64,000 bases of DNA from Variovorax paradoxus EPS (GTDB taxonomy: Bacteria; Pseudomonadota; Gammaproteobacteria; Burkholderiales; Burkholderiaceae_C). This document shows positions 44,132 to 52,206 of this stretch, piece after piece. Every line of letters starts with the position of its first letter. Within the stretch, counting starts at the first letter, position 1. The translations under genes and the position numbers were made by a program. The stretch covers positions 4,154,001 through 4,218,000 of the forward strand of contig NC_014931.1 of the NCBI RefSeq assembly GCF_000184745.1, given 5' to 3'. The notes below the pieces were generated by a model, which saw only the letters and a program-made list of their open reading frames with translations, ran no database searches and was not told the DNA's origin.

Positions 44132-44902
44132 CTAGCGCATCGCGCCGACGGGCTCCCGCGTGTCCACCGCGCGGGTGATTTTCTGGCTCAAAGCCAGCAG
44201 CGGCGCGCTCAGTTCCGTCGACACATCGCTCGATGATTCCGTGGAAGACACGCTCACGTTCAACACGTAGCCCCACGCGGATTCCAGCTTCAGCGGCGCG
44301 GCGAGCGCCACCACCTCCGGCTGCCACGATGCGGCGCACCAGCCCTGGCGTTCGACGCTCTCGATGGCCTTGTCGATCTCCTTGCGCAGCTGGGGCCAGT
44401 CGGTTCTTCGCGCGGCGAATTCAGCGAACAGCGCCTCGCGCGCGTCGGCCGGCGCAACCGCCAGCCAGGCGCGTCCCAGCGAGGTCAGCTCGATCGGCAC
44501 GCGCTGCCCGCTCACCACATTGCGCAGCGACGCGCGGCGGTTGTAGCGGATCGACTCCAGATAGACCATCTCCGAGCGGTCGGCCACCGCCAGCCCGACA
44601 TTGATGCGCAGCTTTTCGGCCACCGCCCGCATCAGCGGCGCGGCGGCCTGCAGCACGACCGAGCCGGTGCGCATGGCATGCGCCAGGCTCAACACCGGCG
44701 CGGCCAACCGGTAGGCGCGCGCGCTCCGGTCATGCGCAAGCATGCCGGCCACCACCAGCGTCTGCGTAAGGCGGCTCACCGTCGCGGGTGAAAGACCGGT
44801 GCGCTCGGCGATCTCGCTGTTGCCGAGCAACGTGGAGCCAGGCCGGAAGGCGCGAAGAATTTCCATGCCCCGTTCGAGCGATCGATTGAGCGTGCTTGCC
44901 AT
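44132..44902 (-). CDS. IclR family transcriptional regulator
   Basis: A 256-residue IclR regulator: N-terminal winged helix (about residues 5-65, SLERGMEILRAF, SEIAERTGLSPATVSRLTQTL) and C-terminal effector domain (from about 80; GLAVADRSEMVYLES, SLGRAWLA). It is divergent from the Bug/enoyl-CoA hydratase/acyl-CoA synthetase operon. A dyad in the shared gap recurs before the second Bug gene at 50981, so it probably controls both operons. Confidence 0.94.
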   Translation of the reverse strand: MASTLNRSLERGMEILRAFRPGSTLLGNSEIAERTGLSPATVSRLTQTLVVAGMLAHDRSARAYRLAAPVLSLAHAMRTGSVVLQAAAPLMRAVAEKLRINVGLAVADRSEMVYLESIRYNRRASLRNVVSGQRVPIELTSLGRAWLAVAPADAREALFAEFAARRTDWPQLRKEIDKAIESVERQGWCAASWQPEVVALAAPLKLESAWGYVLNVSVSSTESSSDVSTELSAPLLALSQKITRAVDTREPVGAMR

Positions 44903-44940
44903 GTTGTCTCCTTGATTCCCAGAGGGGCGGGCCGTCCGCT

Positions 44941-44995
44941 ATTTCCATTCAGTGGAATTGGACCGGTGCGCGGCCGGAGTATGCGACCTAAGCTG
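44941..44995 (+). promoter_or_regulatory. IclR-type operator dyad and conserved promoter box, copy A
   Basis: ATTTCCA-TTCAG-TGGAATT (44941-44959) forms an inverted repeat centred at 44950. A box CCTAAGCTG (44987-44995) begins exactly 37 bases after the centre. The same dyad and box with identical spacing precede the Bug gene at 50981. It lies about 85-100 bases before the Bug start at 45044. Confidence 0.68.
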
Positions 44996-45043
44996 AAGGC
45001 TCGCTTCACCCCCTAGCTTCCCCCTACAAAGAGAGACACAGGC

Positions 45044-46012
45044 ATGCCGACATTCACACCGTTTCGCGCGGTCGCGCTATCGCTGATCGCCATTGCGCCG
45101 CTCGCCACCTGGGCCGCCTTTCCCGACAAGCCGCTGCGCATCGTGGTGCCCTTCGCGCCCGGCGGCGGCACCGATGCAATCACGCGCACGCTCGGCGTCG
45201 GTATGTCGGAGGCGCTGGGCCAGCCCGTCATCGTCGACAACAAGCCGGGCGCCGGCACGATCATCGGCAGCGACTTCGTCGCCAAGAGCGCGCCCGATGG
45301 CTACACGCTCGTCATGGCCACGTTCGCGCATGCGGTGAACCCGGCGCTGCAGGCCAAGCTGCCCTACGACACCGACAAGGCCTTCGCGCCCGTGGCGCTG
45401 ATCGGCGTCTCGCCCAACGTGCTGGTGGTGCGCACCGACAGCCCTTACAAGACCGTCGCCGACCTCATCGCTGCAGCCAAGGCGAAGCCGGGCAAGCTGA
45501 CCTTCGCGTCGCAGGGCAACGGCACCTCGGCGCACTTGGCCGGCGAGCTCTTCAGGAACCTCGCCAAGGTCGATCTCTCCCACATTCCCTACCGCGGCGC
45601 GGGCCCCGCCATGACCGACCTGCTGGGCGGCCAGGTGGACATGATGTTCGCCACCGCATCGGCCGTGCGCCCCTTCGTGGACAGCGGAAAGATGCGCGCA
45701 CTCGGCGTGACCACCGCGCGCCGCTCTCCTGCCTACGCCAGCGTGCCGACGCTCGCCGAAACCGGCGTGCCGGGGTACGCGGCCGAGAGCTGGTACGGCC
45801 TCTATGTGGCGGCAAAGACGCCCAAGGACGTGATCGACCAGCTCAACGCCGCGGTCAAGAAAGCCGTCAAGACACCGGCCTTCGCCAAGCAGACCGAATC
45901 GGAAGGCCTCGCCGTCGACGTCGGCGCGCCCGCGCAACTCGACACCTACGTGCGCGCCGAAGAAGTGCGCTGGCGCAAGGTCGTCAAGGACAACCACATC
46001 ACCACAGACTGA
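45044..46012 (+). CDS. Bug/TctC family periplasmic solute-binding protein
   Basis: A 322-residue Bug protein with signal peptide (cleaved after TWAAF region), hallmark FPDKPLRIVVPFAPGGGTDA, DNKPGAGTIIGSDFVAK and PYRGAGPAMTDLLGGQVD. It is first in an operon with an enoyl-CoA hydratase and an ADP-forming acyl-CoA synthetase, so its ligand is likely a carboxylic acid that is then activated to a CoA ester. It is under an IclR-type dyad. Confidence 0.94.
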   Translation: MPTFTPFRAVALSLIAIAPLATWAAFPDKPLRIVVPFAPGGGTDAITRTLGVGMSEALGQPVIVDNKPGAGTIIGSDFVAKSAPDGYTLVMATFAHAVNPALQAKLPYDTDKAFAPVALIGVSPNVLVVRTDSPYKTVADLIAAAKAKPGKLTFASQGNGTSAHLAGELFRNLAKVDLSHIPYRGAGPAMTDLLGGQVDMMFATASAVRPFVDSGKMRALGVTTARRSPAYASVPTLAETGVPGYAAESWYGLYVAAKTPKDVIDQLNAAVKKAVKTPAFAKQTESEGLAVDVGAPAQLDTYVRAEEVRWRKVVKDNHITTD

Positions 46013-46024
46013 GGAACATTCCCC

Positions 46025-46843
46025 ATGAGCACCACCACCACACCCGACACGGCACCGTCGCTGATCGAGCTGGAAATCCGCGCCGGCATCGCGACCCTGA
46101 GGCTGAACCGCCCCGAGAAACGCAACGCCATCACCGACGGCATGCGCAGCGACTTCATCGCCGCGCTGGAGAAGATCGGCGCCGACAACAGCGTGCGCGC
46201 GCTGGTGCTGACCGGCGCCGGCAAGGGCTTCTGTGCCGGCGGCGACGTGGCCGGCATGCAGCGGCGCATGGATGCGCCCGCGGGCGAAGTCGGCTTCAAC
46301 GGCTGGAGCCGGCAGCAGCGCGTGCACCACTCGGTGTCGCTGCTGCACACGATGCCCAAGCCGGTGATCGCGGCCGTCAACGGCGGCGCCAACGGGCTGG
46401 GCGCCGACATGGCGATGGCCTGCGACTTCGTGCTGGCCTCCGACGCCGCCAGCTTCGCGTGGAGCTACATCAAGCGCGGGCTGATTCCGGATGGCGGCGG
46501 CATGTATTTCCTGCCACGTCGCGTGGGCCTTTCGCGTGCCAAGGAACTGATCTTCACCGGCCGCAAGGTCGAGCCCGACGAAGCGCTGCGGCTAGGCATT
46601 GCCGACCGCGTGACCAGCGCGCAGAACCTGCTCGCCGATGCGCACGCATGGGCGACCGAGCTGTCGCAAGGCTCGGCGGCGGCGATCGCGCTGGGCAAGT
46701 CGATCCTGAACCAGAGCTTCGAATCGCCGGCCGAACAGGTGTTCGCCAAGGGCAGCCAAGCACAGGGCATCTGCTACACCACGCAGCAGCATCGCGATGC
46801 AGTGCTCGCGTTCCTGAGTGCGGGCAAGGAGAAGGCGGCATGA
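46025..46843 (+). CDS. Enoyl-CoA hydratase/isomerase family protein
   Basis: A 272-residue crotonase-fold enzyme. The oxyanion-hole segments are GKGFCAGGDVAGM (near 66-78) and NGGANGLGADMAMACD (near 119-134), followed by FAWSYIKRGLIPDGGGMYFLPR. The two usual catalytic glutamates are not both obvious: the second region has Asp in PDGGG where a hydratase often has Glu, so it may be an isomerase or other crotonase. The downstream gene overlaps it (ATGA). Confidence 0.92.
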   Translation: MSTTTTPDTAPSLIELEIRAGIATLRLNRPEKRNAITDGMRSDFIAALEKIGADNSVRALVLTGAGKGFCAGGDVAGMQRRMDAPAGEVGFNGWSRQQRVHHSVSLLHTMPKPVIAAVNGGANGLGADMAMACDFVLASDAASFAWSYIKRGLIPDGGGMYFLPRRVGLSRAKELIFTGRKVEPDEALRLGIADRVTSAQNLLADAHAWATELSQGSAAAIALGKSILNQSFESPAEQVFAKGSQAQGICYTTQQHRDAVLAFLSAGKEKAA

Positions 46844-48960
46844 GCGCCCTCTTGCCTGACATGCCGGACAACGCGATCGCGCGGCTGATGAAGCCACGCA
46901 GCGTGGCCGTGATCGGTGCCTCGGCCGACCCCACGAAGACCGCGGGCCGCCCCGTCGCCTACCTGACGAAGCACGGCTTCGCCGGCGCGATCTATCCGGT
47001 GAACCCGCGCGCCGATGTGATCGGCGGGCTCAAGAGCTACCCCGACGTGCAGTCGCTGCCCGAGGCGCCCGATGTCGGCATCGTGCTGCTGGGCGCCGAG
47101 CGCGCGCACGAGGCGGTGCGCGAGCTGGCCGCGCGCGGCACGGCGGCGGCCATCGTGCTGGCCAGCGGCTACACAGAAGTAGGCGCCGAAGGCGCGAGGC
47201 GCCAGCAGCAGTTGCTGGAGGCCGCGGGCGGCATGCGCATCCTGGGGCCCAACACCATCGGCCTGGTCAATCTCACGGACCGCATCACCCTTTCGGCCAC
47301 GGGCGCGCTGGAGATGCAGGACTTCGAGGCCGGCAGCATCGGCGTCGTGTCGCAGAGCGGCGGCATCCTCGGCGCGTTGCTGTCGCGCGCGGCGGCGCGC
47401 GGCATCGGGTTGTCGAAGCTGATTTCCACGAGCAACGAGGCCGACCTGGACATGGCCGACTTCATCGACCACCTGGCGGACGACGAAGCAACCTCGGTGA
47501 TCGCGCTCTACATGGAAGGCGTGCGCAACCCCGCGAAGTTCAAGGCCGCGGCGCTCAAGGCTGCGCGCAAGGGCAAGCCGGTCGTCGTGTTCAAGGTCGG
47601 GCGTTCCGAATCAGGCGCGGCGGCAGCCGTGTCGCACACCGGCGCGCTCGCGGGTGCGGACCGCATGTACGACGCGCTGTTCCGCGAGGTCGGCATCGTC
47701 CGCGCGCAGACCTTTTCCGACCTGCTCGACCTGCCCGCCGCACTGGTCACCGGGCGGCGGCTTGCGGGCCGCCGCGCCGCGGTGCTCACATCGACCGGCG
47801 GCGCGGGAACGCTGGTGGCCGACAGCCTCGGCACCGCGGGCTTCGAGACGCCAGCACCTGACGAAGCGACGGCCGCCGCGCTGCGGGCGCTGCAGTCCGG
47901 CGACCACGCGGTGCTCGACCGCAACCCGATCGACGTCACGCTGGCCGGCCTGCAGCCTGCCCTGCTGCGCGGCGCGATCACCTCGCTGCTGGCGAGCCCG
48001 AGCTACGACGCGGTGGTGGTGATCGTCGGCTCTTCGGGCCTCGCGATGCCCGACCTGATGGCCAGCGCCATCCACGACAGCCTGCCGGGCAGCGACAAGC
48101 CGCTCGTTGTGTTCGTGAGCCCGCATGCGCCCGGCATCGCGAGCCTGTTGAACCAACGCGGTGTGCCCGCTTTCATGGCGCCCGAAAGCTGCACGAGCGC
48201 GCTCGCGGCGATGCTGGAAACGGCCCAGTGGAAAGAGCCTGCGGTGCGGGGCGACGACGCGGCTGTCACTGTCCGCATCGACGACGTCCCCGATGGCCCG
48301 TTGAACGAAGCAGAAGCGAAGAACCTGTTCGCCCGCTTCGGCGTGCCGTGTGTGCGCGAGCGCATCGTTGGCAATGCCGAAGAGGCGGTCGCGGCGGCGC
48401 GCGAACTGGGCACAGGCAAGGTCGTGCTCAAGATCCTGTCGTCGGAAATCACGCACAAGAGCGACGTCGGCGGCGTGGCGGTCGGCATCGCGGCGGACCG
48501 CGTCGGCGAACGGCTCGAGCGCATGGCCGCCGAGGTGAGCGAGCGTGCCGGCGTGCGGCCGGCGCAGTTCCTGGTGCAGGAGATGGTCGAGGGCGGCGTG
48601 GAACTGATCCTCGGCTGCCATCGCGATCCGCTGGGTTCGGCCGTGCTTCTGGGCATGGGCGGCGTCACGGCCGAACTGCTCAAGGACACGGCGTTGCGCA
48701 TGGTGCCGCCCGGCGGTTTGAGCCGCGACGAAGCGCTGTCGCTCGTGCGCGAGCTGCGCACATGGCCGCTGCTCGATGGGTTCCGGGGGCGCAAGCTGGC
48801 CGATGTGGATGCGCTGGTGTCGGCGATCGTCGCGTTCTCGCGAATGATCGATGCGCTCGGCGAGCGGCTCGTCGAGGCGGAGATCAACCCGGTGTTCGTG
48901 CTGCCGAAGGGAGAAGGCGTGCGAGCGGCAGACGGCGTGGCGGTGCTCGCACGCGGGTGA
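46840..48960 (+). CDS. Acetate-CoA ligase (ADP-forming)-type acyl-CoA synthetase
   Basis: A 706-residue fusion of alpha and beta parts of the NDP-forming acyl-CoA synthetase family: CoA-binding Rossmann domain (SVAVIGASADPTKTAGRP, about 17-34), succinyl-CoA-ligase-like domain with SQSGGILGALLSRA and the phosphohistidine region AVSHTGALAGAD, and a C-terminal ATP-grasp domain (from about 480; LSSEITHKSDVGGVAVGI). It would activate the imported acid to its CoA thioester with formation of ADP. The start overlaps the crotonase stop. Confidence 0.93.
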   Translation: MSALLPDMPDNAIARLMKPRSVAVIGASADPTKTAGRPVAYLTKHGFAGAIYPVNPRADVIGGLKSYPDVQSLPEAPDVGIVLLGAERAHEAVRELAARGTAAAIVLASGYTEVGAEGARRQQQLLEAAGGMRILGPNTIGLVNLTDRITLSATGALEMQDFEAGSIGVVSQSGGILGALLSRAAARGIGLSKLISTSNEADLDMADFIDHLADDEATSVIALYMEGVRNPAKFKAAALKAARKGKPVVVFKVGRSESGAAAAVSHTGALAGADRMYDALFREVGIVRAQTFSDLLDLPAALVTGRRLAGRRAAVLTSTGGAGTLVADSLGTAGFETPAPDEATAAALRALQSGDHAVLDRNPIDVTLAGLQPALLRGAITSLLASPSYDAVVVIVGSSGLAMPDLMASAIHDSLPGSDKPLVVFVSPHAPGIASLLNQRGVPAFMAPESCTSALAAMLETAQWKEPAVRGDDAAVTVRIDDVPDGPLNEAEAKNLFARFGVPCVRERIVGNAEEAVAAARELGTGKVVLKILSSEITHKSDVGGVAVGIAADRVGERLERMAAEVSERAGVRPAQFLVQEMVEGGVELILGCHRDPLGSAVLLGMGGVTAELLKDTALRMVPPGGLSRDEALSLVRELRTWPLLDGFRGRKLADVDALVSAIVAFSRMIDALGERLVEAEINPVFVLPKGEGVRAADGVAVLARG

Positions 48961-48981
48961 CCTGGTGGGCACGCCGCCGGA

Positions 48982-49965
48982 TCAGCTCCCGCAGCGCGCT
49001 GCCTCCAGCGCCTCGGGGTTCACGACATCGGTGAGCCGCCCTTCGGCGAACGCGTTGATGTTGTCGAAGGCGATGCCGAAATAGCGCTCGTAGTTGTCCT
49101 TCTCGACATAGCCGATGTGCGGCGTGCACAGCACGTTGGGCAATGCGAGGAGCGGATGGTCCTGCGTCATGACCGGTTCCTGCTCGTAGACATCGACTGC
49201 GGCGAACCCGGGATGGCCCGCGCGCAGCGCCCGCTCGAGCGCGCCTTCGGCGACCAGCTCGGCGCGGCTGGTGTTGACCAGCAGCGCCGTGCGCTTCATG
49301 CGGGCCAGGTCGCCGGCCGTGACCAATCCTTGCGTCTCCGCCGTGAGCCGCACGTGCAGGCTGATCACATCGCTCTCGGCGAAGAAGGCTTCGCGCGACG
49401 GCGCCACCTCGAACCCGTCGGCGCGCGCCGCGGCGGTCGAGGCCTCGCGGCCCCACACCCAGACCTTCATGCCGAACACGCGGCCGTAGGCGGCCACCTG
49501 CCGACCGATGCGGCCGTAGCTCCAGATACCGAGGCGCTGCCCACCCAGTTGCTGGCCGAGGTGCCCCTGCCAGAGCCCCTGGCGCATGCGGTTGGCCTCA
49601 TCGACAAGGTGCCGGCGGCTCGCGAGCGCGAGCGCCCAGCTCAGCTCCGCCGTGGCGGACCCCGCCCCGCTGCCCTCGGCCACGAGCACGCCGCGGGCGG
49701 TGCAAGCCGCCAGGTCGACGTGCCCCGCGAGCTTGCCGGTCTGGCTGATCAGACGGAGCCTGGGCAGGCGGTCGAGCAGCGCGGCGTCGATGCGCGTGCG
49801 CTCGCGCGTCAGCACGATGGCGTCGGCATCGGCAAAGCGCTCGGCGAGCGCGTCGGTGCCCTTGACCGTGTCGTTGAAGATGCGCGTCTCGTGGGCGTCG
49901 AGCTTCGAGAAGCAGTCGAGGCCGCGGACGCAGTCCTGGTAGTCGTCGGGGATGGCGATGCGCAT
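48982..49965 (-). CDS. D-2-hydroxyacid dehydrogenase family protein
   Basis: A 327-residue NAD(P)-dependent dehydrogenase that interconverts 2-oxo acids and D-2-hydroxy acids. The dinucleotide loop reads LGIWSYGRIGRQV, so the first glycine of the usual GxGxxG is Ser. Catalytic Arg (NTSRAELV), Glu (YEQEPVM) and His (TPHIGYVEKDN) are present. The start at 49965 has AAGGAG upstream. It follows a Bug gene by 20 bases and converges with the acyl-CoA synthetase gene. It probably shares IclR control with that operon. Confidence 0.93.
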   Translation of the reverse strand: MRIAIPDDYQDCVRGLDCFSKLDAHETRIFNDTVKGTDALAERFADADAIVLTRERTRIDAALLDRLPRLRLISQTGKLAGHVDLAACTARGVLVAEGSGAGSATAELSWALALASRRHLVDEANRMRQGLWQGHLGQQLGGQRLGIWSYGRIGRQVAAYGRVFGMKVWVWGREASTAAARADGFEVAPSREAFFAESDVISLHVRLTAETQGLVTAGDLARMKRTALLVNTSRAELVAEGALERALRAGHPGFAAVDVYEQEPVMTQDHPLLALPNVLCTPHIGYVEKDNYERYFGIAFDNINAFAEGRLTDVVNPEALEAARCGS

Positions 49966-49985
49966 GCGCGGGGGCTCCTTGGCTT

Positions 49986-50981
49986 TCATTGCAGCGTGAT
50001 GTGAAGTTCCTCGACCGTGCGCTTCCACATCGCCAGGTCGTTGCGCACGAGCGTGGTGAACTGCTCGGGCGGCATGCCGCCGGGGGTGATGCCCTGGGCC
50101 TTGAAGAGATCGCGCACTTCCTTGGTGTCGAGGGCGCGTTTCACTTCGGTGTAAAGGCGCTGCGTCACAGCCGCCGGCGTGCCGGCCTTGAGCAGCAGGC
50201 CGTACCAGCCGTGTACCTCGAAGCCGGGGTAGCCCTGCTCGGCCACGGTCCGCACGGCGGACAGCCCCTCGAAGCGGGTGGCCGTCGCGACGGCCAGGGC
50301 GCGCAGCTTGCCGGCCTGGATGAACGGCAGGGCGCTGCTCATGTCGAGGAACATGAACTGGATCTGCCCGCCCAGGAGGTCTTGCACCGCGGGGCCCGCG
50401 CCTCTGTAGGGCACGTGCGTCGCGCGAATGTCGGCACGCTTGGCGAACAGCGCCGCGCCCAGGTGCGCCGAAGTGCCGTTGCCAGACGAGCCGTAAGACA
50501 AGCCGTCGGGCTTGGCCTTTGCGCTCGCCACCAGCGCCTGCAAGTCGGCTGCAGGGAAATCGGTGCGCACCACGACGGCATGGGGCACGAAACCCACCAC
50601 GGTCAACGGAGCGAAATCGCGCAGGGTGTCGAAGGGATAGCCGGGCATCAGCGCCGGATTGGTCACCGCCAGGATCGACGGGAACACCAGCGTGTAGCCG
50701 TCGGCCGGCTGGTGCTTCACCTCGCTCATGCCGATGACGCCGCCGCCGCCCGGCTTGTTGTCGATGATCACGGGCTGGCCCAGGTTCGTCGACATGATCT
50801 TGCCGATCGCGCGCGCCATCAGGTCGGTGGGACCGCCGGGCGAGAACGGCACTACGATGCGGATCTGCTTCGAGGGAAAGGTGTTGTTGTCGGCCCAGGC
50901 GCGCGGGGCCAGCGCCGTGAGCGCGAGCGCGCCTCCCATGGCGTTGAAGTGGCGCCGGGAAGGGGCGAAGGTTGAGGGCAC
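49986..50981 (-). CDS. Bug/TctC family periplasmic solute-binding protein
   Basis: A 331-residue Bug protein with a twin-arginine-like leader (SRRHFNAMGGALALTALA, cleaved after AWA). Hallmarks are FPSKQIRIVVPFSPGGPTDL, DNKPGGGGVIGMSEVK and PYRGAGPAVQDLLGGQI. The GTG at 50981 is chosen because AAGGAG sits six bases before it; upstream in-frame codons belong to the promoter region. It forms an operon with the D-2-hydroxyacid dehydrogenase gene. Confidence 0.93.
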   Translation of the reverse strand: MPSTFAPSRRHFNAMGGALALTALAPRAWADNNTFPSKQIRIVVPFSPGGPTDLMARAIGKIMSTNLGQPVIIDNKPGGGGVIGMSEVKHQPADGYTLVFPSILAVTNPALMPGYPFDTLRDFAPLTVVGFVPHAVVVRTDFPAADLQALVASAKAKPDGLSYGSSGNGTSAHLGAALFAKRADIRATHVPYRGAGPAVQDLLGGQIQFMFLDMSSALPFIQAGKLRALAVATATRFEGLSAVRTVAEQGYPGFEVHGWYGLLLKAGTPAAVTQRLYTEVKRALDTKEVRDLFKAQGITPGGMPPEQFTTLVRNDLAMWKRTVEELHITLQ

Positions 50982-51050
50982 GCGTGTCTCCTTGGCTTGT
51001 GGATGCACCGCTGCATGCGATGAGCATCCTTGGCTTTTCTTTCGATACAC

Positions 51051-51105
51051 CAGCTTAGGCCGGAGGTGCCTTGGCCGCATCCCACTGATTCCACTCCTTG
51101 GAATT
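51051..51105 (-). promoter_or_regulatory. IclR-type operator dyad and conserved promoter box, copy B
   Basis: ATTCCA-CTCCT-TGGAAT (51088-51104) is the same inverted repeat as at 44941-44959, centred at 51096. On the minus strand CCTAAGCTG (51059-51051) begins 37 bases from the centre, as in copy A. It lies about 110 bases before the GTG of the Bug gene at 50981. Confidence 0.68.
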
Positions 51106-51176
51106 GAAAAACCTGCTTTCAAACCAGTTCGAACGCGACGCACCACAACGCCAATTAGTACGTTAGACTTCAATTC

Positions 51177-51245
51177 GGTAGCCCCTTGTTTTCTCCCTCC
51201 TCCCCTTCTCAGGGCTACCCTTGCCCGCCTCGTGCGGGCTTTTTC
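51177..51245 (+). ncRNA. Small RNA with anti-Shine-Dalgarno loop (betaproteobacterial toxic sRNA type)
   Basis: A 69-base unit folds as an 8-pair stem, GGTAGCCC (51177-51184) with GGGCTACC (51212-51219), around a 27-base pyrimidine loop that contains CCTCCTCCC (51196-51204), the complement of a strong ribosome-binding site. It is followed at once by an intrinsic terminator. No coding gene on this strand needs that terminator. A weak -10-like TAGACT (51165-51170) is in place for a start near 51177. Length, loop and terminator match the known betaproteobacterial toxic small RNA family; assignment is from memory of that family, not a search. Confidence 0.6.
51223..51245 (+). terminator. Intrinsic terminator of the small RNA
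   Basis: GCCCGC-CTCGT-GCGGGC (51223-51239) is followed by TTTTTC. It points in the + direction, while the protein genes on both sides are on the - strand, so its natural client is the small RNA just upstream. Confidence 0.85.
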
Positions 51246-51429
51246 TTGCCCGATCGGTGCGGTCTCTCGCGCGACGGATGATCGATGCGCTGAGGTATCG
51301 CGGACCCGAGCGCCTTGCCGCTATCGCGGCGCGCTGAACTGCAACGCCTTCACCACCAGAGAGAAGCCGGCGAAGGCTGCCGCTTGCTTGGGTAGTACAA
51401 GCCACGCGCAAAGATCTCCGCCACGCAAC

Positions 51430-51650
51430 GGCAACGAAAAAAAGCTCGACTTGCCGAAAGCGTCCTGCGCATCCCAGTCGACCGGGAACGATCCGCAATG
51501 GCGACCTCATGCTGTATCAAGCGAACACCGTGGTTCTCTTCTATCCGACCTTCGACTCTCCGTATTCGTACACGCGAATTGGTCGGGTGGAAAAACCGAA
51601 CGATCTGGCGCAAGCGCTCGGGCAGCGCGGTGTACGGGTCGGTTTTCAAG
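51430..51650 (+). pseudogene. Remnant of a cyclophilin-like-fold protein gene
   Basis: Reading across two frames gives a cyclophilin-like pattern: EKKLDLPKA...STGNDPQ in one frame, then GDLMLYQANTVVLFYPTFDS (from 51500) and YSYTRIGRVEKPNDLAQAL in another, ending near VRVGFQ. The frame change falls at about 51495-51500. The N-terminal half is not recognisable. It is a decayed gene, not an expressed protein. The rest of 51246-51706 shows nothing else supportable. Confidence 0.45.
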
Positions 51651-52206
51651 GGACTGAGGGCTGGCGTGGAAATGGCGCGAGCCGAGAGGCGCAGCGCCTG
51701 CGTCCTTCAAGGACGATCGGGCCTGATGTCCGGTGCGGGCGTCGAGGACACCCCTTGGGCCTTGGCGGCGCCCGCCTGCGCAGCCATCGCGGCCTTGAAG
51801 CCGGGACGCGCCTGCAGACGCGCCCAATAAGCCGACACCGACGGCGTGAAGCGCTCGGCCAAACCCAGATGCTCAGCCAGCAGCAATGCATAGCCGACCG
51901 ACACGTCTGCCGCAGTGAAGCGGCCCGCGCAAAGGTACTCGCGCTCGGCGAGCAGCGGCTCCTGCGTCCGAAGGCGCGCCAGGAACCACTTGGCGTAGTC
52001 GTCGGCGACCTGCGGCTGCTTTCGCTCCGCAATCTCGAAGTGCGCATACCGCAACACGAGCGTCTGCGGAAAGGTCAAGGTCGCCTCGCCGAAATGGAGG
52101 TAGTTGAGGTAAGGCCCGTAGTCCGGTTCGTCGCAACCCACATCCAGTTGCCCCGCCGAGAATCGCGCGGCCAAGTATTGGCAGATCGCCGCCGATTCGG
52201 TCATTC

